A DNA stretch of 64,000 bases from Faecalibacterium taiwanense (GTDB lineage: Bacteria > Bacillota > Clostridia > Oscillospirales > Ruminococcaceae): the NCBI RefSeq assembly GCF_036632915.2, contig NZ_CP155552.1, forward strand, positions 2,046,001-2,110,000. Direction: 5' to 3'. Position 1 is the first letter of the stretch, and every line of letters begins with the position of its first letter. This document shows positions 35,369 through 46,090 of the stretch, in pieces. The notes beneath the pieces are model-generated. The model was not told the origin of the DNA. It did no database searches and was given only the letters and a program-made list of their open reading frames with translations. The position numbers were made by a program, and so were the translations under genes.

Positions 35369-36205
35369 TTGATACACCCTGTTGAACCCAAAAAAGTCCT
35401 TTGCATCCACGATCTTTCCGGCATGGGCCGCTGCAGCCTTGCAGTGATCCTGCCGGTGCTGTCGGTCATGGGCGTGCAGCCGGTAGCCCTGCCCACGGTG
35501 GTGCTTTCCACCCACACAGGCGGGCTTGGCACACCTGCACGGCTGGACGGCTGCGCCTACGGCGAACAGGCGCTGGAGCATTACCATGCGCTCGGCGTGG
35601 AGTTTGACTGCATCTATACCGGCTATCTGGGCGGTGAGGATCAGGTGGCACTGGCCGAAAAAGCCTTTGCCCTCTGGCCCGCAGCCAAAAAGATCGTTGA
35701 CCCGGTCATGGGCGACAACGGCAAGGCTTACTCCACCGTAACGCCTGCTTTGATCGACCGCATCCGTGCACTGTGCGGTGCTGCCGATCTGATCCTGCCC
35801 AATTACACCGAGGCACAGATCCTGCTGCAGCGTCAGCCGCAGACCGAGCTGCTCACCGATGAAGCCGCACAGGCTCTGGCTGACGAGCTGACCGCTCTGG
35901 CCCCCGGGGCTGTCGTCACCGGCCTGCCGCTGGGCAAATACATCGGCTGTGCAGGCAGCGGAAAAGACCGCTTCCTCATCAAAAAGCTGCACATCAGCCG
36001 CAGCTTTCCCGGCACCGGCGACCTGTACGGTGCGGTGCTCATCGGCTCGCTGCTGCAGGGCAACGCCCTGAGTGCCGCCGCCGACAACGCTGCCGAGTTC
36101 GTGGCGCTTTCCATCCAGAGCACGCCCGCCGCGCAGGATACCCGCTACGGGGTCTGGTTCGAGCCGCTTCTGCCGCGCCTGTGCCCGGCAAGCTCGGCAG
36201 AATAA
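35369..36205 (+). CDS. Pyridoxal/pyridoxamine kinase (PfkB/ribokinase fold)
   Basis: Phosphorylates B6 vitamers with ATP to give pyridoxal phosphate. The 278-residue protein resembles PdxY/PdxK: IHDLSGMGRCSLAVILPVLS at the N-terminus, DCIYTGYLG, VDPVMGDNGK, DLILPNYTEAQ, and the C-terminal ATP/anion-hole GTGDLYGAVLIGSLLQG. The start is a rare TTG (35369) placed eight bases after AAGGAGG; no ATG is suitably placed. First of a run with trmL (14 nt downstream) and degV. PLP is needed by NifS encoded 11 kb away, but no direct link is claimed. Confidence 0.88.
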   Translation: MIHPVEPKKVLCIHDLSGMGRCSLAVILPVLSVMGVQPVALPTVVLSTHTGGLGTPARLDGCAYGEQALEHYHALGVEFDCIYTGYLGGEDQVALAEKAFALWPAAKKIVDPVMGDNGKAYSTVTPALIDRIRALCGAADLILPNYTEAQILLQRQPQTELLTDEAAQALADELTALAPGAVVTGLPLGKYIGCAGSGKDRFLIKKLHISRSFPGTGDLYGAVLIGSLLQGNALSAAADNAAEFVALSIQSTPAAQDTRYGVWFEPLLPRLCPASSAE

Positions 36206-36219
36206 GGGGAGGTACACCG

Positions 36220-36726
36220 ATGAACGAAAAGCCAACCTTGAACATCGTTCTGGTGGAGCCGCGCATCCCGCAGAACACCGGCAATGTGGCCCGCACCTGT
36301 GCCTGCACTGCCTGTCGGCTGCATCTGGTAGGCCCCATGGGCTTTGCCATCGATGATAAAAAGCTCAAGCATGCGGGTCTGGATTACTGGCACTACCTCG
36401 ACATCAGCTATTACGACAGTCTGGACGAGTTCTTTGCCAAAAACAGCGGCCCCTATTACTATTTTACCACCAAGGCACCTCAGCGCTACACCGATGTGAG
36501 CTACCCGGACGGTGCATACCTCGTGTTCGGACGCGAGGATGCCGGCCTGCCCGAAGCCTTGCTTGCCGCCAATCAGGAGCACTGCATCCGAATGCCCATG
36601 CGCGACACCTGCCGCAGCCTGAACCTTTCCAACAGCGTGGCTGTGGGCGTGTATGAAGTGCTGCGCCAGTGGGACTTTCCGGAGCTTTTGGACCACGGAC
36701 ACTTACGAGACTACGAATGGAAATGA
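36220..36726 (+). CDS. trmL: tRNA (cytidine/uridine-34-2'-O)-methyltransferase TrmL
   Basis: SPOUT-fold, SAM-dependent enzyme that methylates the wobble ribose of tRNA-Leu. The 168 residues are the standard length. Motifs: NIVLVEPRIPQNTGNVARTC at the N-terminus, YLVFGREDAGLPEA, and MPMRDTCRSLNLSNSVAVGVYE forming the knot. ATG 36220 is chosen over an upstream GTG because GGGGAGG lies eight bases before it. It is between the B6 kinase and degV genes. Confidence 0.95.
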   Translation: MNEKPTLNIVLVEPRIPQNTGNVARTCACTACRLHLVGPMGFAIDDKKLKHAGLDYWHYLDISYYDSLDEFFAKNSGPYYYFTTKAPQRYTDVSYPDGAYLVFGREDAGLPEALLAANQEHCIRMPMRDTCRSLNLSNSVAVGVYEVLRQWDFPELLDHGHLRDYEWK

Positions 36727-36734
36727 GGGACATT

Positions 36735-37607
36735 ATGAGCAAGATTGCGATCCTGACCGATTCCTCCTGCGATATCCCGCAGGAGATGGCCGAAAAATAC
36801 GGCATCGACATCATGAGCTTCCACATCCTGCTAGACGATGTGGACTACGTGGAGCGTGAAAGCTGCACCAACACCGAATTTTACGATAAGATGCGTGCCG
36901 CTAAGGGCGTGCCCTCCACTGCCGCCATCACCCCCATCCAGTTCTGCGAAAAATACTGCCAGTATGTGGACGAGGGCTATACTGATGTCATTCATGTACC
37001 CATCAACAAATCCGGCTCTTCCACCTACAATAACGCCCTCATGGCACAGGGGATGCTGCGGGAAGAGCGCCCGGAGCACCACTTGAAGATCCATCTGCTG
37101 GACCCCCACACCTATTCCATGGTGTTCGGCTGGTATCTGTGCGAAATGGCCCGCAAGCTGAAGAACGGTGCAGAGATCAGCCATGTGATCCGGGAGTTTG
37201 AAAAGCAGATGGACTGCATGGAGATCGTTCTGGGCCCCTACAGCCTGAAGCAGATGAAAAAGAGCGGACGTATCTCTGCCGCTGCTGCTGTTATGGGCGA
37301 GCTGATGGGCATTCGTCCCATCATCACCCTGATCGACGGCAAGACCAAGGTGGAAGCCAAGGTACGCGGCGATGACAAGGTGGTGCCCGCCATGGTGGAG
37401 CTGTGCAAACAGCGCAGCGAAGGGGTGGAGAACTTTGATTATATGATCGGCCACACCAACATCCCGCAGACCGCCGATCTGGAAAAGGCCTGCCGCAAGG
37501 CCTTTGGCAAGCCGCCGCTGCTGGTGTTTGAGCTGGGCGGTGTCGTTTCCGCCAACACCGGCCCCGACACGGTGGCTCTGGTATACACCGGACACCCCAG
37601 AGGGTAA
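36735..37607 (+). CDS. DegV family fatty-acid-binding protein
   Basis: DegV proteins bind fatty acids and, as FakB, present them to a kinase for acyl-phosphate synthesis. The 290-residue product has KIAILTDSSCDIPQEMAEKY at the N-terminus, GVPSTAAITP with the conserved Thr/Ser, NKSGSSTYNNA, and the C-terminal IGHTNIPQ and HPRG. ATG 36735 was chosen by similarity to family starts; a weak GAGG precedes it. Eight bases after trmL. A FakA kinase gene is not in the window. A hairpin repeat follows at once. Confidence 0.92.
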   Translation: MSKIAILTDSSCDIPQEMAEKYGIDIMSFHILLDDVDYVERESCTNTEFYDKMRAAKGVPSTAAITPIQFCEKYCQYVDEGYTDVIHVPINKSGSSTYNNALMAQGMLREERPEHHLKIHLLDPHTYSMVFGWYLCEMARKLKNGAEISHVIREFEKQMDCMEIVLGPYSLKQMKKSGRISAAAAVMGELMGIRPIITLIDGKTKVEAKVRGDDKVVPAMVELCKQRSEGVENFDYMIGHTNIPQTADLEKACRKAFGKPPLLVFELGGVVSANTGPDTVALVYTGHPRG

Positions 37608-37610
37608 CAC

Positions 37611-37731
37611 ACGATTTTAATAGCCTCCGCTTTCGCTCTGGCTATTTCAGCGGTAATTTTATTTTTATTTTGAGGTTCCGAAAAGCCTGCGGGCTTTTCG
37701 GAACCTCTTTTTCACCGGAAGGGTCCAAACC
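37611..37731 (+). repeat. Variable-arm hairpin repeat, copy B
   Basis: Starts four bases after the degV stop, same strand. Head: ACGATTTTAA then GCCTCCGCTTTCGCTCTGGC and CAGCGGTAATTTT. After an AT spacer comes a perfect 16 bp stem (37672-37687 with 37692-37707, loop TGCG), then TTTTTCACCGGAAGGGTCC. Head-to-hairpin distance 50 nt. It can serve as the degV terminator. Confidence 0.8.
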
Positions 37732-37767
37732 AAAAACTACATCTGTACCTGATTCTGCGAAAATTCG

Positions 37768-37796
37768 TTGCAATCTGCCAAAAATTATGCTATACT
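37768..37796 (+). promoter_or_regulatory. Promoter of the preQ1-III leader and queT
   Basis: TTGCAA (37768-37773), 17 bp, TATACT (37791-37796) with an extended TG at 37788-37789. Confidence 0.82.
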
Positions 37797-37830
37797 GCCT
37801 TTTGCTGTGCTTTTTGTGCGGCATCCTTTC

Positions 37831-37935
37831 AGAGCAACTTAGGATTTTAGGCTCCCCGGCGTGTCTCGAACCATGCCGGGCCAAACCCACAGGGGCTGGC
37901 GGCCCTGTGCGGTCAAAATCATCCCGCTGGAGTAT
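37831..37935 (+). ncRNA. preQ1-III riboswitch controlling queT
   Basis: The ~105 nt leader begins AGAGCAACTTAGGATTTTAG and continues with a long hairpin (CCCGGCGTG paired to CATGCCGGG around TCTCGAAC, 37855-37880), then CCAAACC, then CACAGGG paired to CCCTGTG (37888-37909), and GCGGTCAAAATCATCCCGC next to the GGAG ribosome binding site. This matches the architecture and, as I recall it, the sequence of class III preQ1 riboswitches described in Faecalibacterium, in which a pseudoknotted aptamer senses preQ1 and controls access to a distant ribosome binding site. Downstream gene queT is the expected target. The identification rests on memory, not a covariance search. Confidence 0.88.
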
Positions 37936-37939
37936 TATC

Positions 37940-38464
37940 ATGAATCAGAATCCTTCCGTCCGTAAACTGGTGCGCTGCGGCGTGGTCGCAGCCATTTATG
38001 TTGTTCTCTGCATGGCTCTGCAGCCGCTCTCCTATGGTGCGGTACAGGTGCGTGTGGCTGAGGCGCTCTGCCTGCTGCCGGTGTTCGGTGCCGAGTACAT
38101 TGCCGGTGTGGTACTGGGCTGCTTTTTGGCAAACCTGCTGGGCTCCACCATCGTGGATGTCATCTTTGGCACCCTTGCCACCCTGCTGGCCTGCCTTGTC
38201 ACCTACAAGCTGCGGAACATCCGCATCAAGGGTCTGGCTGTGGCGGCTTCCCTGCCGCCGGTGCTGTTCAATGCCGTGATCATCGGCATTGAGATCGCCG
38301 TCATGTTCCCGGACCCCACCTCCAGCGCTCCCATCTGGCTGGCCTGCATCACCAACGGCATCTCCGTAGGTATCGGCGAGCTCATCAGCTGCACCGTTCT
38401 GGGTGTGCTGCTGGTGAAGATCATCGAGAGCAGCAAGGCCCTGCGCAAAATTTTTGCAGCTTAA
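37940..38464 (+). CDS. queT: QueT family queuosine-precursor transporter (ECF S component)
   Basis: Membrane protein taking up a queuosine precursor such as preQ1 with a shared ECF energising module. 174 residues with about five transmembrane helices. Family marks: LVRCGVVAAIYVVLCMALQP near the N-terminus, QVRVAEALCLLPVF, and LGCFLANLLGS. ATG 37940 has GGAG seven bases upstream, at the end of the riboswitch. Regulation: preQ1 should lower expression. No queuosine synthesis genes are present in the window, consistent with scavenging. Confidence 0.93.
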   Translation: MNQNPSVRKLVRCGVVAAIYVVLCMALQPLSYGAVQVRVAEALCLLPVFGAEYIAGVVLGCFLANLLGSTIVDVIFGTLATLLACLVTYKLRNIRIKGLAVAASLPPVLFNAVIIGIEIAVMFPDPTSSAPIWLACITNGISVGIGELISCTVLGVLLVKIIESSKALRKIFAA

Positions 38465-38483
38465 TGACCGCAAGGAGGTTTCC

Positions 38484-39134
38484 ATGCAGGCAAACGGAAT
38501 GATCTTCTGGGACTGGAACGGCACTTTGATGGATGATGTTGATTTCACCCACAGCTGTCTCAACTGGATGCTGGAGACCCACGGTTATCCGCAGCGGTAC
38601 GATCTTGCCGCTTACCGGGAAATTTTCGGTTTTCCCATTGAGGAATACTACATCCGCGCCGGCTTCGACTTTGCCAGACATCCCTATCCGGAGCTGGCCG
38701 AGTGCTTTATGGAACATTATAACGCAGGTGTGGATGCCTGTCCCCCCTCTGCACACGCTGCCGAAACGCTGGCCGAGCTTTCGCGCCGGGGCTGGCGGCA
38801 GAGCGTGCTTTCCGCCTCCCGCCGGGACTACCTGATCGAGCAGGTAGCCGCACGGGGCCTGCAGGGCTATTTTACTGAGTTGCTCGGCCTTGCAGACATC
38901 TATGGCGTAAGCAAAGTGCAGGTGGGCAAACAGTGGCTTGCACAAAGCGGCATCGCCCCTGCTGCCTGCGTGATGGTGGGCGACACCCAGCACGATGCCG
39001 AAGTTGCAAAGGCCCTTGGCACAAAATGCGTGCTCTACACCGGCGGCCACCAGTCCCGCGCGCGGCTCGAGGCTGTGTGCCCGAATGTCATCGACGATCT
39101 GGCACAGCTGCCGCAGCTGCTGGAAACCTTATAA
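38484..39134 (+). CDS. HAD family hydrolase (phosphoglycolate-phosphatase-like)
   Basis: A 216-residue phosphatase. HAD motif I is present as FWDWNGTLMDD, a W-for-D variant of the usual DxDGTLxD that still supplies the second Asp but replaces the first: the text reads W-D-W-N-G-T, so the nucleophile is the Asp at WDW. Motif II lies at VLSASRRDY, motif IV at MVGDTQHDAEVAKALGTKC. The cap is the C1 helical type. ATG 38484 follows AAGGAGG; 20 nt after queT. Substrate unknown. Confidence 0.88.
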   Translation: MQANGMIFWDWNGTLMDDVDFTHSCLNWMLETHGYPQRYDLAAYREIFGFPIEEYYIRAGFDFARHPYPELAECFMEHYNAGVDACPPSAHAAETLAELSRRGWRQSVLSASRRDYLIEQVAARGLQGYFTELLGLADIYGVSKVQVGKQWLAQSGIAPAACVMVGDTQHDAEVAKALGTKCVLYTGGHQSRARLEAVCPNVIDDLAQLPQLLETL

Positions 39135-39184
39135 TGTACACCTGACCACTTCTGATTTGCAAAAATCAGAGGTGGTTTTTGTTT

Positions 39185-39312
39185 TAGCTGGCTCACCAGC
39201 TCCCCCAAAGGGGGAGCCTCTGGCGAAACCGGAAACTTTGCGTGGATTGCCAAGGCCTCCCACTTTGGGGGAGGTGGATGCGACCAGCGGGAGCAGACGG
39301 AGAGGGCGAGGC
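39185..39312. repeat. Palindromic element, divergent copy 2
   Basis: GCTCCCCCAAAGGGGGAGC hairpin, then GGCCTCCCACTTTGGGGGAGG, then GGAGCAGACGGAGAGGG. A diverged member of the AACCCTCTC-type family between the HAD gene and secA. The rest of the 372 nt gap holds only the secA promoter. Confidence 0.65.
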
Positions 39313-39411
39313 TGTTCGCCTCCACCACATATCTTTTCCTTTTATGAACCCCCCGCCAGCGCAAATTTACAGAAAATTCATTCAAAAACCGGCTAAAATA
39401 ACCTTGCAGGT

Positions 39412-39440
39412 TTGACGCGTCTGCCGCTTTGGTGTATCAT
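39412..39440 (+). promoter_or_regulatory. secA promoter
   Basis: TTGACG (39412-39417), 17 bp, TATCAT (39435-39440), 66 bp before the start codon. Confidence 0.82.
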
Positions 39441-39506
39441 ATATGTGTGTATTTATGTCTATCTCCGGGAAGCATTTTCCCGAATTTGATCTATGAGGTG
39501 TTACCA

Positions 39507-42347
<2,841 letters not shown>

Positions 42348-42350
42348 GTA

Positions 42351-42396
42351 AAAAACCTCTCAGGCTCTGCCATAAGGCAGGGTCTGGGAGGTTTTT
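42351..42396 (+). terminator. secA terminator
   Basis: AAAAACCTCTCAGGCTCTGCC pairs imperfectly with GGCAGGGTCTGGGAGGTTTTT. Confidence 0.8.
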
Positions 42397-42423
42397 GATA
42401 AAATAGAGGGAGTTGATTTTGGA

Positions 42424-43644
42424 ATGATCACACCAGAAAAACTGCTCGAATCCGCAAAGGAGCTGGAAACCCAGCTGCGCACATGGCGGCGCACCCTGCA
42501 CCGCCACCCGGAGGTAGGCTTTGACCTGCCCGAGACAAAAGCGCTGGTGAAAAAAGCCCTGACCGAAATGGGCTACACCCCGCAGGACTGCGGCAAGTGC
42601 GGCGTACTCGCGCTTGCGGGCGGCAAGCGCCCCGGCAAGACCATCCTGCTGCGCGGTGACATGGATGCTTTGCCCATTCAGGAGGAATCCGGCGAAGAAT
42701 TTGCTTCCGAGGTGCCGGGCAAGATGCACGGCTGCGGCCACGATATGCACACCGCCATGATGCTGGGTGCGGCAAAGCTGCTCAAAGAACACGAGGACGA
42801 GATCGAGGGCACCATCAAGCTGGAATTCCAGCCTGCAGAGGAGATCTTTCAGGGTTCGCTGGACATGCTGAAAAACGGCCTGCTGGAAAACCCGAAGGTG
42901 GATGCCGCGGTCATGTTCCATGTTCTGGCCGGGATGCCCCTGCCCGTGGGCACCGTGCTAGTGCCGGGCGGCGGCATCACCATGGCAAGCTGTGAGCAGT
43001 ACCACATCACCGTACACGGCAAGGGCGGCCATGGCTCCATGCCCAACGCCTGCATCGACCCCATCACCGCAGCGGCCCACATCCACATTGCCCTGCAGGA
43101 GATCAACAGCCGTGAGCTGGACCCCGCCAAGTTTGGCGTGTTCACCACGGGCCGGTTTGAAGCTGGCAAGGCATCCAACGTCATCCCGGATTCTGCCGAT
43201 ATGTGGGGCACTATCCGCACGGTGGACCCCGAAGGTGCCGTGAGTGAGCAGATCCACCAGCGCATGACCGAGATCGCGCAGGGCGTGGCGGCAGCCTATC
43301 GCTGCACTGCTGATGTGGAGTTCAGCGACCACTGCCCCTGCATGGTGGTGGATACGCCTCTTGCCAAGAATGCCCTGACCTATATGACCGAACTGCTGGG
43401 CCGTGGTGCCATGGATATGACCGTCCTCACCGGCGGCAAGCCCGGCGGCGGCAGCGAGGACTTTGCCTTTGTCAGCCACGAAGTGCCCACCGTAAGCATG
43501 TTTCTCTCCGCAGGCAACGCCAAGGAGGGCTATGTTTACGGCCAGCACCACCCCAAGGTACGCTTTGACGACAGCGTGCTGTACGAGGGCGCAGCGGCCT
43601 ATGCCTATATGGGCCTGCGCTGGCTGAGCGACCACAAGGCATAA
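42424..43644 (+). CDS. M20 family amidohydrolase
   Basis: A dinuclear-metal hydrolase of the hippurate/N-acyl-amino-acid amidohydrolase group, 406 residues. Visible: LHRHPEVGFDLPET, LLRGDMDALPIQE (metal Asp), MHGCGHDMHTAMMLGAA (cluster Cys/His), FQPAEEIFQGSLDM (catalytic Glu pair), HVLAGMP, HGKGGHGSMP, and GGSEDFAFV near the C-terminus. ATG follows GAGGGAG. Probably cytosolic, hydrolysing N-acylated amino acids; the exact substrate cannot be told. Stands alone; the hairpin repeat starts right after it. Confidence 0.92.
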   Translation: MITPEKLLESAKELETQLRTWRRTLHRHPEVGFDLPETKALVKKALTEMGYTPQDCGKCGVLALAGGKRPGKTILLRGDMDALPIQEESGEEFASEVPGKMHGCGHDMHTAMMLGAAKLLKEHEDEIEGTIKLEFQPAEEIFQGSLDMLKNGLLENPKVDAAVMFHVLAGMPLPVGTVLVPGGGITMASCEQYHITVHGKGGHGSMPNACIDPITAAAHIHIALQEINSRELDPAKFGVFTTGRFEAGKASNVIPDSADMWGTIRTVDPEGAVSEQIHQRMTEIAQGVAAAYRCTADVEFSDHCPCMVVDTPLAKNALTYMTELLGRGAMDMTVLTGGKPGGGSEDFAFVSHEVPTVSMFLSAGNAKEGYVYGQHHPKVRFDDSVLYEGAAAYAYMGLRWLSDHKA

Positions 43645-43740
43645 CCATTTGGGTTTCCCCCGCGGAAAATTTATTATTTATTTGAACCTCCGAAAAATCC
43701 GCGGATTTTCCGGTGGTTCTTTTTCACGGATGGGTTCGGA
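43645..43740 (+). repeat. Variable-arm hairpin repeat, copy C
   Basis: Begins at the stop codon of the amidohydrolase, same strand; the head is shortened (CGCGGAAAATTTATTATTTATTTG kept). Stem 43684-43699 with 43704-43719 (14 of 16 pairs), loop CGCG, then TTTTTCACGGATGGGTTC. Confidence 0.75.
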
Positions 43741-43784
43741 GCAGCACGCTGCATCTCTTAAAAATCGCCTTTATAAACAAAAAA

Positions 43785-43812
43785 ATCCCGGAAGGTTCAC
43801 ACCCTCCGGGAT
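43785..43812. terminator. Terminator of the CinA-like gene
   Basis: ATCCCGGAAGG with CCCTCCGGGAT, A-rich on the left and T-rich on the right, between convergent genes. Confidence 0.8.
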
Positions 43813-43817
43813 CTTTT

Positions 43818-44741
43818 TTATATCAGCTTTGCCCCCGCATGGGGCAGGCTGTCGGCCCCATGGCTTTGCAGCTGCTGCGGCAGGGCGGCGAGGTCGCCGC
43901 CGGTGTAATACCACGCAGCGGCAAACGCGGCCAGTGCCAGAATCAGCAGAAAAATCAGGGCATTCCGCACCCTGTGCCGTTTGCGCGGCGCTGCTGTCGG
44001 TGCATCCGGCTCCGGCTTGTCCGGCAGGCGCTGCGCCGTCAGGGCATCTGCCGGGATGGCCCTGCCACACTTCTGCCAGATCGTTCCCGCCGCCTGCGGC
44101 AGGCCGGAAGCCGCCCGGCGGATCATATCCAGCAGCCACAAAGCAGGCGTATCTGCATTGGCCACCGTGCGCACCCAGCAGCCTTTCCGGCTGCCCAGAA
44201 ACAGCACCGTGTCCTCGGCGCGCTCCAGACACCCGGCTGCAAAGTCTGCACCCACAAGGCGCTGCGCTGCCCGCACACGGGTAAGCTTTGCCGGCACCGG
44301 CCCGCCCTTGACCCGGCAGACCTTTGCGCTCAGCTTTTCCCGCACCTTTGCATCGGCATAGCTCATGGCTCCAAAATCAAACACTTTTTCTGCGCCGGCC
44401 ACCGTTTCCATCCGGGCTTCCAGCAGAGTGCCTGCATCCGCATCACAGCATACCAGCAGCCTGTGGTGCGTTTCCAGCGCCTGCACCGCTGCATGAACAA
44501 GGGTCATCTCCCCTTCTCCGTACAGCTCTGCCGCAAAGCGGTCTGCCAGCGCTTTCCGTGCCTTGCTCAATGCTGCGGGCGTTTCTGTCTGCAGCGCAGC
44601 CAGTGTTTCTGCACCGCGGCTGCGGCACTGGGCAGCAAGTCCTGTCTGCCGCACTGCCTGTTGTACTGCCCACAGCGGTGCGCCAAACAACCGCAGCACA
44701 CAGGTGGTCTGCGTTTTTTCTTCGTGTATCAACTGCTTCAC
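43818..44741 (-). CDS. CinA-derived, apparently inactive protein with C-terminal membrane anchor
   Basis: A 307-residue protein lying 24 nt after cinA. By eye, residues 14-150 align with CinA from about residue 179: CVLRLFG with ITLRVLG, MTLVHAAVQAL with EETLVHTLKEK, and VAGAEKVFDFGAMSYADAKV with VSGASEVFGFGFVTYWEQAK. The catalytic ESCTGG of the CinA amidase domain is replaced by CDADAG (99-104), so deamidase activity is unlikely. The MoCF-like N-terminal domain is missing. A basic stretch (PRKRHRVRN) and one transmembrane helix (about 262-283) come at the end. Probably a diverged duplicate with a new, unknown role. Homology is my own alignment, not a search. Confidence 0.7.
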   Translation of the reverse strand: MKQLIHEEKTQTTCVLRLFGAPLWAVQQAVRQTGLAAQCRSRGAETLAALQTETPAALSKARKALADRFAAELYGEGEMTLVHAAVQALETHHRLLVCCDADAGTLLEARMETVAGAEKVFDFGAMSYADAKVREKLSAKVCRVKGGPVPAKLTRVRAAQRLVGADFAAGCLERAEDTVLFLGSRKGCWVRTVANADTPALWLLDMIRRAASGLPQAAGTIWQKCGRAIPADALTAQRLPDKPEPDAPTAAPRKRHRVRNALIFLLILALAAFAAAWYYTGGDLAALPQQLQSHGADSLPHAGAKLI

Positions 44742-44765
44742 CCCCGCGGCCCGGGGCCGCTCGTA

Positions 44766-46085
44766 TTAACCCTTGAGGAAGGTGCTGTCCAGTGCCGTCA
44801 GAGCCGCCGCATCGTGCCGGGCGCTTTTTGCCAGTGCCTGTGTATCTGCAGGAACTTTGCCCTGAGCCAGACGCAGCGCCAGTTCCAGTGCCGCCTGTGC
44901 CGCGCGGGCACGCACCAGCGCACGGTCGGGGCGGGAGACGAAGAGCTTTTTTACATAGACGGTCTCACCGCAGGCCGCACCCAGATACACCGTGCCCACC
45001 GGGCGGACGGCATCGCCGCCGTTGGGGCCTGCCAGACCGGTGACGCTGACAGCGATATCGGCCCCGGCAGCTTCGGCTGCGCCCAGTGCCATCTGTGCTG
45101 CCACCGGTGCGGACACCACATTGTACTTTGCGATCGCTGCCGGGTCTACGCCGATCATCTTTGCCTTGGCCTGCTCCCAGTAGGTAACAAAGCCGAAGCC
45201 GAACACCTCGCTTGCACCGGATACATTGGTCAGCCGCTGGGCGATCATGCCGCCTGTGCAGCTTTCTGCCGTGGCAATGGTGAGTCCCTTTTCCTTCAGG
45301 GTGTGCACCAGAGTCTCTTCCAGACCGGTCACATCCTCATCATACACCGCATCACCCAGCAGATCATAGAACTTTGTGGCGTATGCGCGGCACATTTTTT
45401 CGGCTGAACTGTCGGTTTCTGCCCGGGCAGTAATGCGGATCTCGCACTCGCCGGTCTTGCAGTAGATTGCGGCGGTGGGATTTGCGTTTTCCAGCAGATG
45501 CCGCACACGGTATTCGATATCGCTTTCGCCGCCCAGCACCCGCAGCGTGATGGAATGCAGGGTGCAGTTCTGGCGGGCCAGCAGCAGCGGGCGCACGCTC
45601 TCCTCCCACATGGCTTTCATTTCGTGAGGCACGCCGGGCATCAGCACAGCACAGTGACCATCCTGTTCAAACCATGCCCCAGGGGCAGTGCCGTGGTTAT
45701 TGATGATCTTGTGGCCGTTCACCGGCACCATGGCCTGCTTGCGGTTATTGGGGGCAGTCTTGCGCCCGGTGCGCGTGAAGAAATCCACGATCTTCTGCCA
45801 TTCTTCCGGGTCAAAAGCCAGCGTATCACCGTAGCATCCAGCAACCGTCTCCTTGGTTAGGTCGTCCGCCGTGGGGCCAAGGCCGCCGGTGAACACCAGC
45901 AGGTCGCACCGCTGCTTTGCCTCGTTGACGAAATCCGCCAAACGGCCGTGGTTGTCGCCAATGGTGCTCTCGCGCTGGACGGTGATGCCCAGAGCCGCCA
46001 GTTCCCGGCTGAGGTACTGGGCGTTGGTGTTGAGAATGTTGCCGAGCAGCAGCTCGGTGCCCACACTGATGATCTCTGCTGTCAT
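44766..46085 (-). CDS. cinA: CinA: competence/damage-inducible protein, NMN amidase
   Basis: Two-domain enzyme: the N-terminal MoCF-like (COG1058) pyrophosphatase part with AEIISVGTELLLGNILNTNA, FTGGLGPTADDLTKE and LMPGVPHEMKAM, and the C-terminal NMN deamidase part with TAESCTGGMIAQRL (about 273-286) and SVTGLAGP. It recycles pyridine nucleotide by-products. The 439 residues are typical. ATG 46085 lies eight bases after GAGGGG; a GTG at 46094 overlapping the thiI stop is less well placed. Cotranscribed after thiI. Confidence 0.94.
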   Translation of the reverse strand: MTAEIISVGTELLLGNILNTNAQYLSRELAALGITVQRESTIGDNHGRLADFVNEAKQRCDLLVFTGGLGPTADDLTKETVAGCYGDTLAFDPEEWQKIVDFFTRTGRKTAPNNRKQAMVPVNGHKIINNHGTAPGAWFEQDGHCAVLMPGVPHEMKAMWEESVRPLLLARQNCTLHSITLRVLGGESDIEYRVRHLLENANPTAAIYCKTGECEIRITARAETDSSAEKMCRAYATKFYDLLGDAVYDEDVTGLEETLVHTLKEKGLTIATAESCTGGMIAQRLTNVSGASEVFGFGFVTYWEQAKAKMIGVDPAAIAKYNVVSAPVAAQMALGAAEAAGADIAVSVTGLAGPNGGDAVRPVGTVYLGAACGETVYVKKLFVSRPDRALVRARAAQAALELALRLAQGKVPADTQALAKSARHDAAALTALDSTFLKG

Positions 46086-46090
46086 GGCTT

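Noticed and set aside
38484..38530. HAD motif I reading as broken
   Set aside because: The text W-D-W-N-G-T keeps the nucleophile Asp; the second position is Trp in place of Asp, a tolerated variant seen in other HAD phosphatases or phosphomutase-like members.
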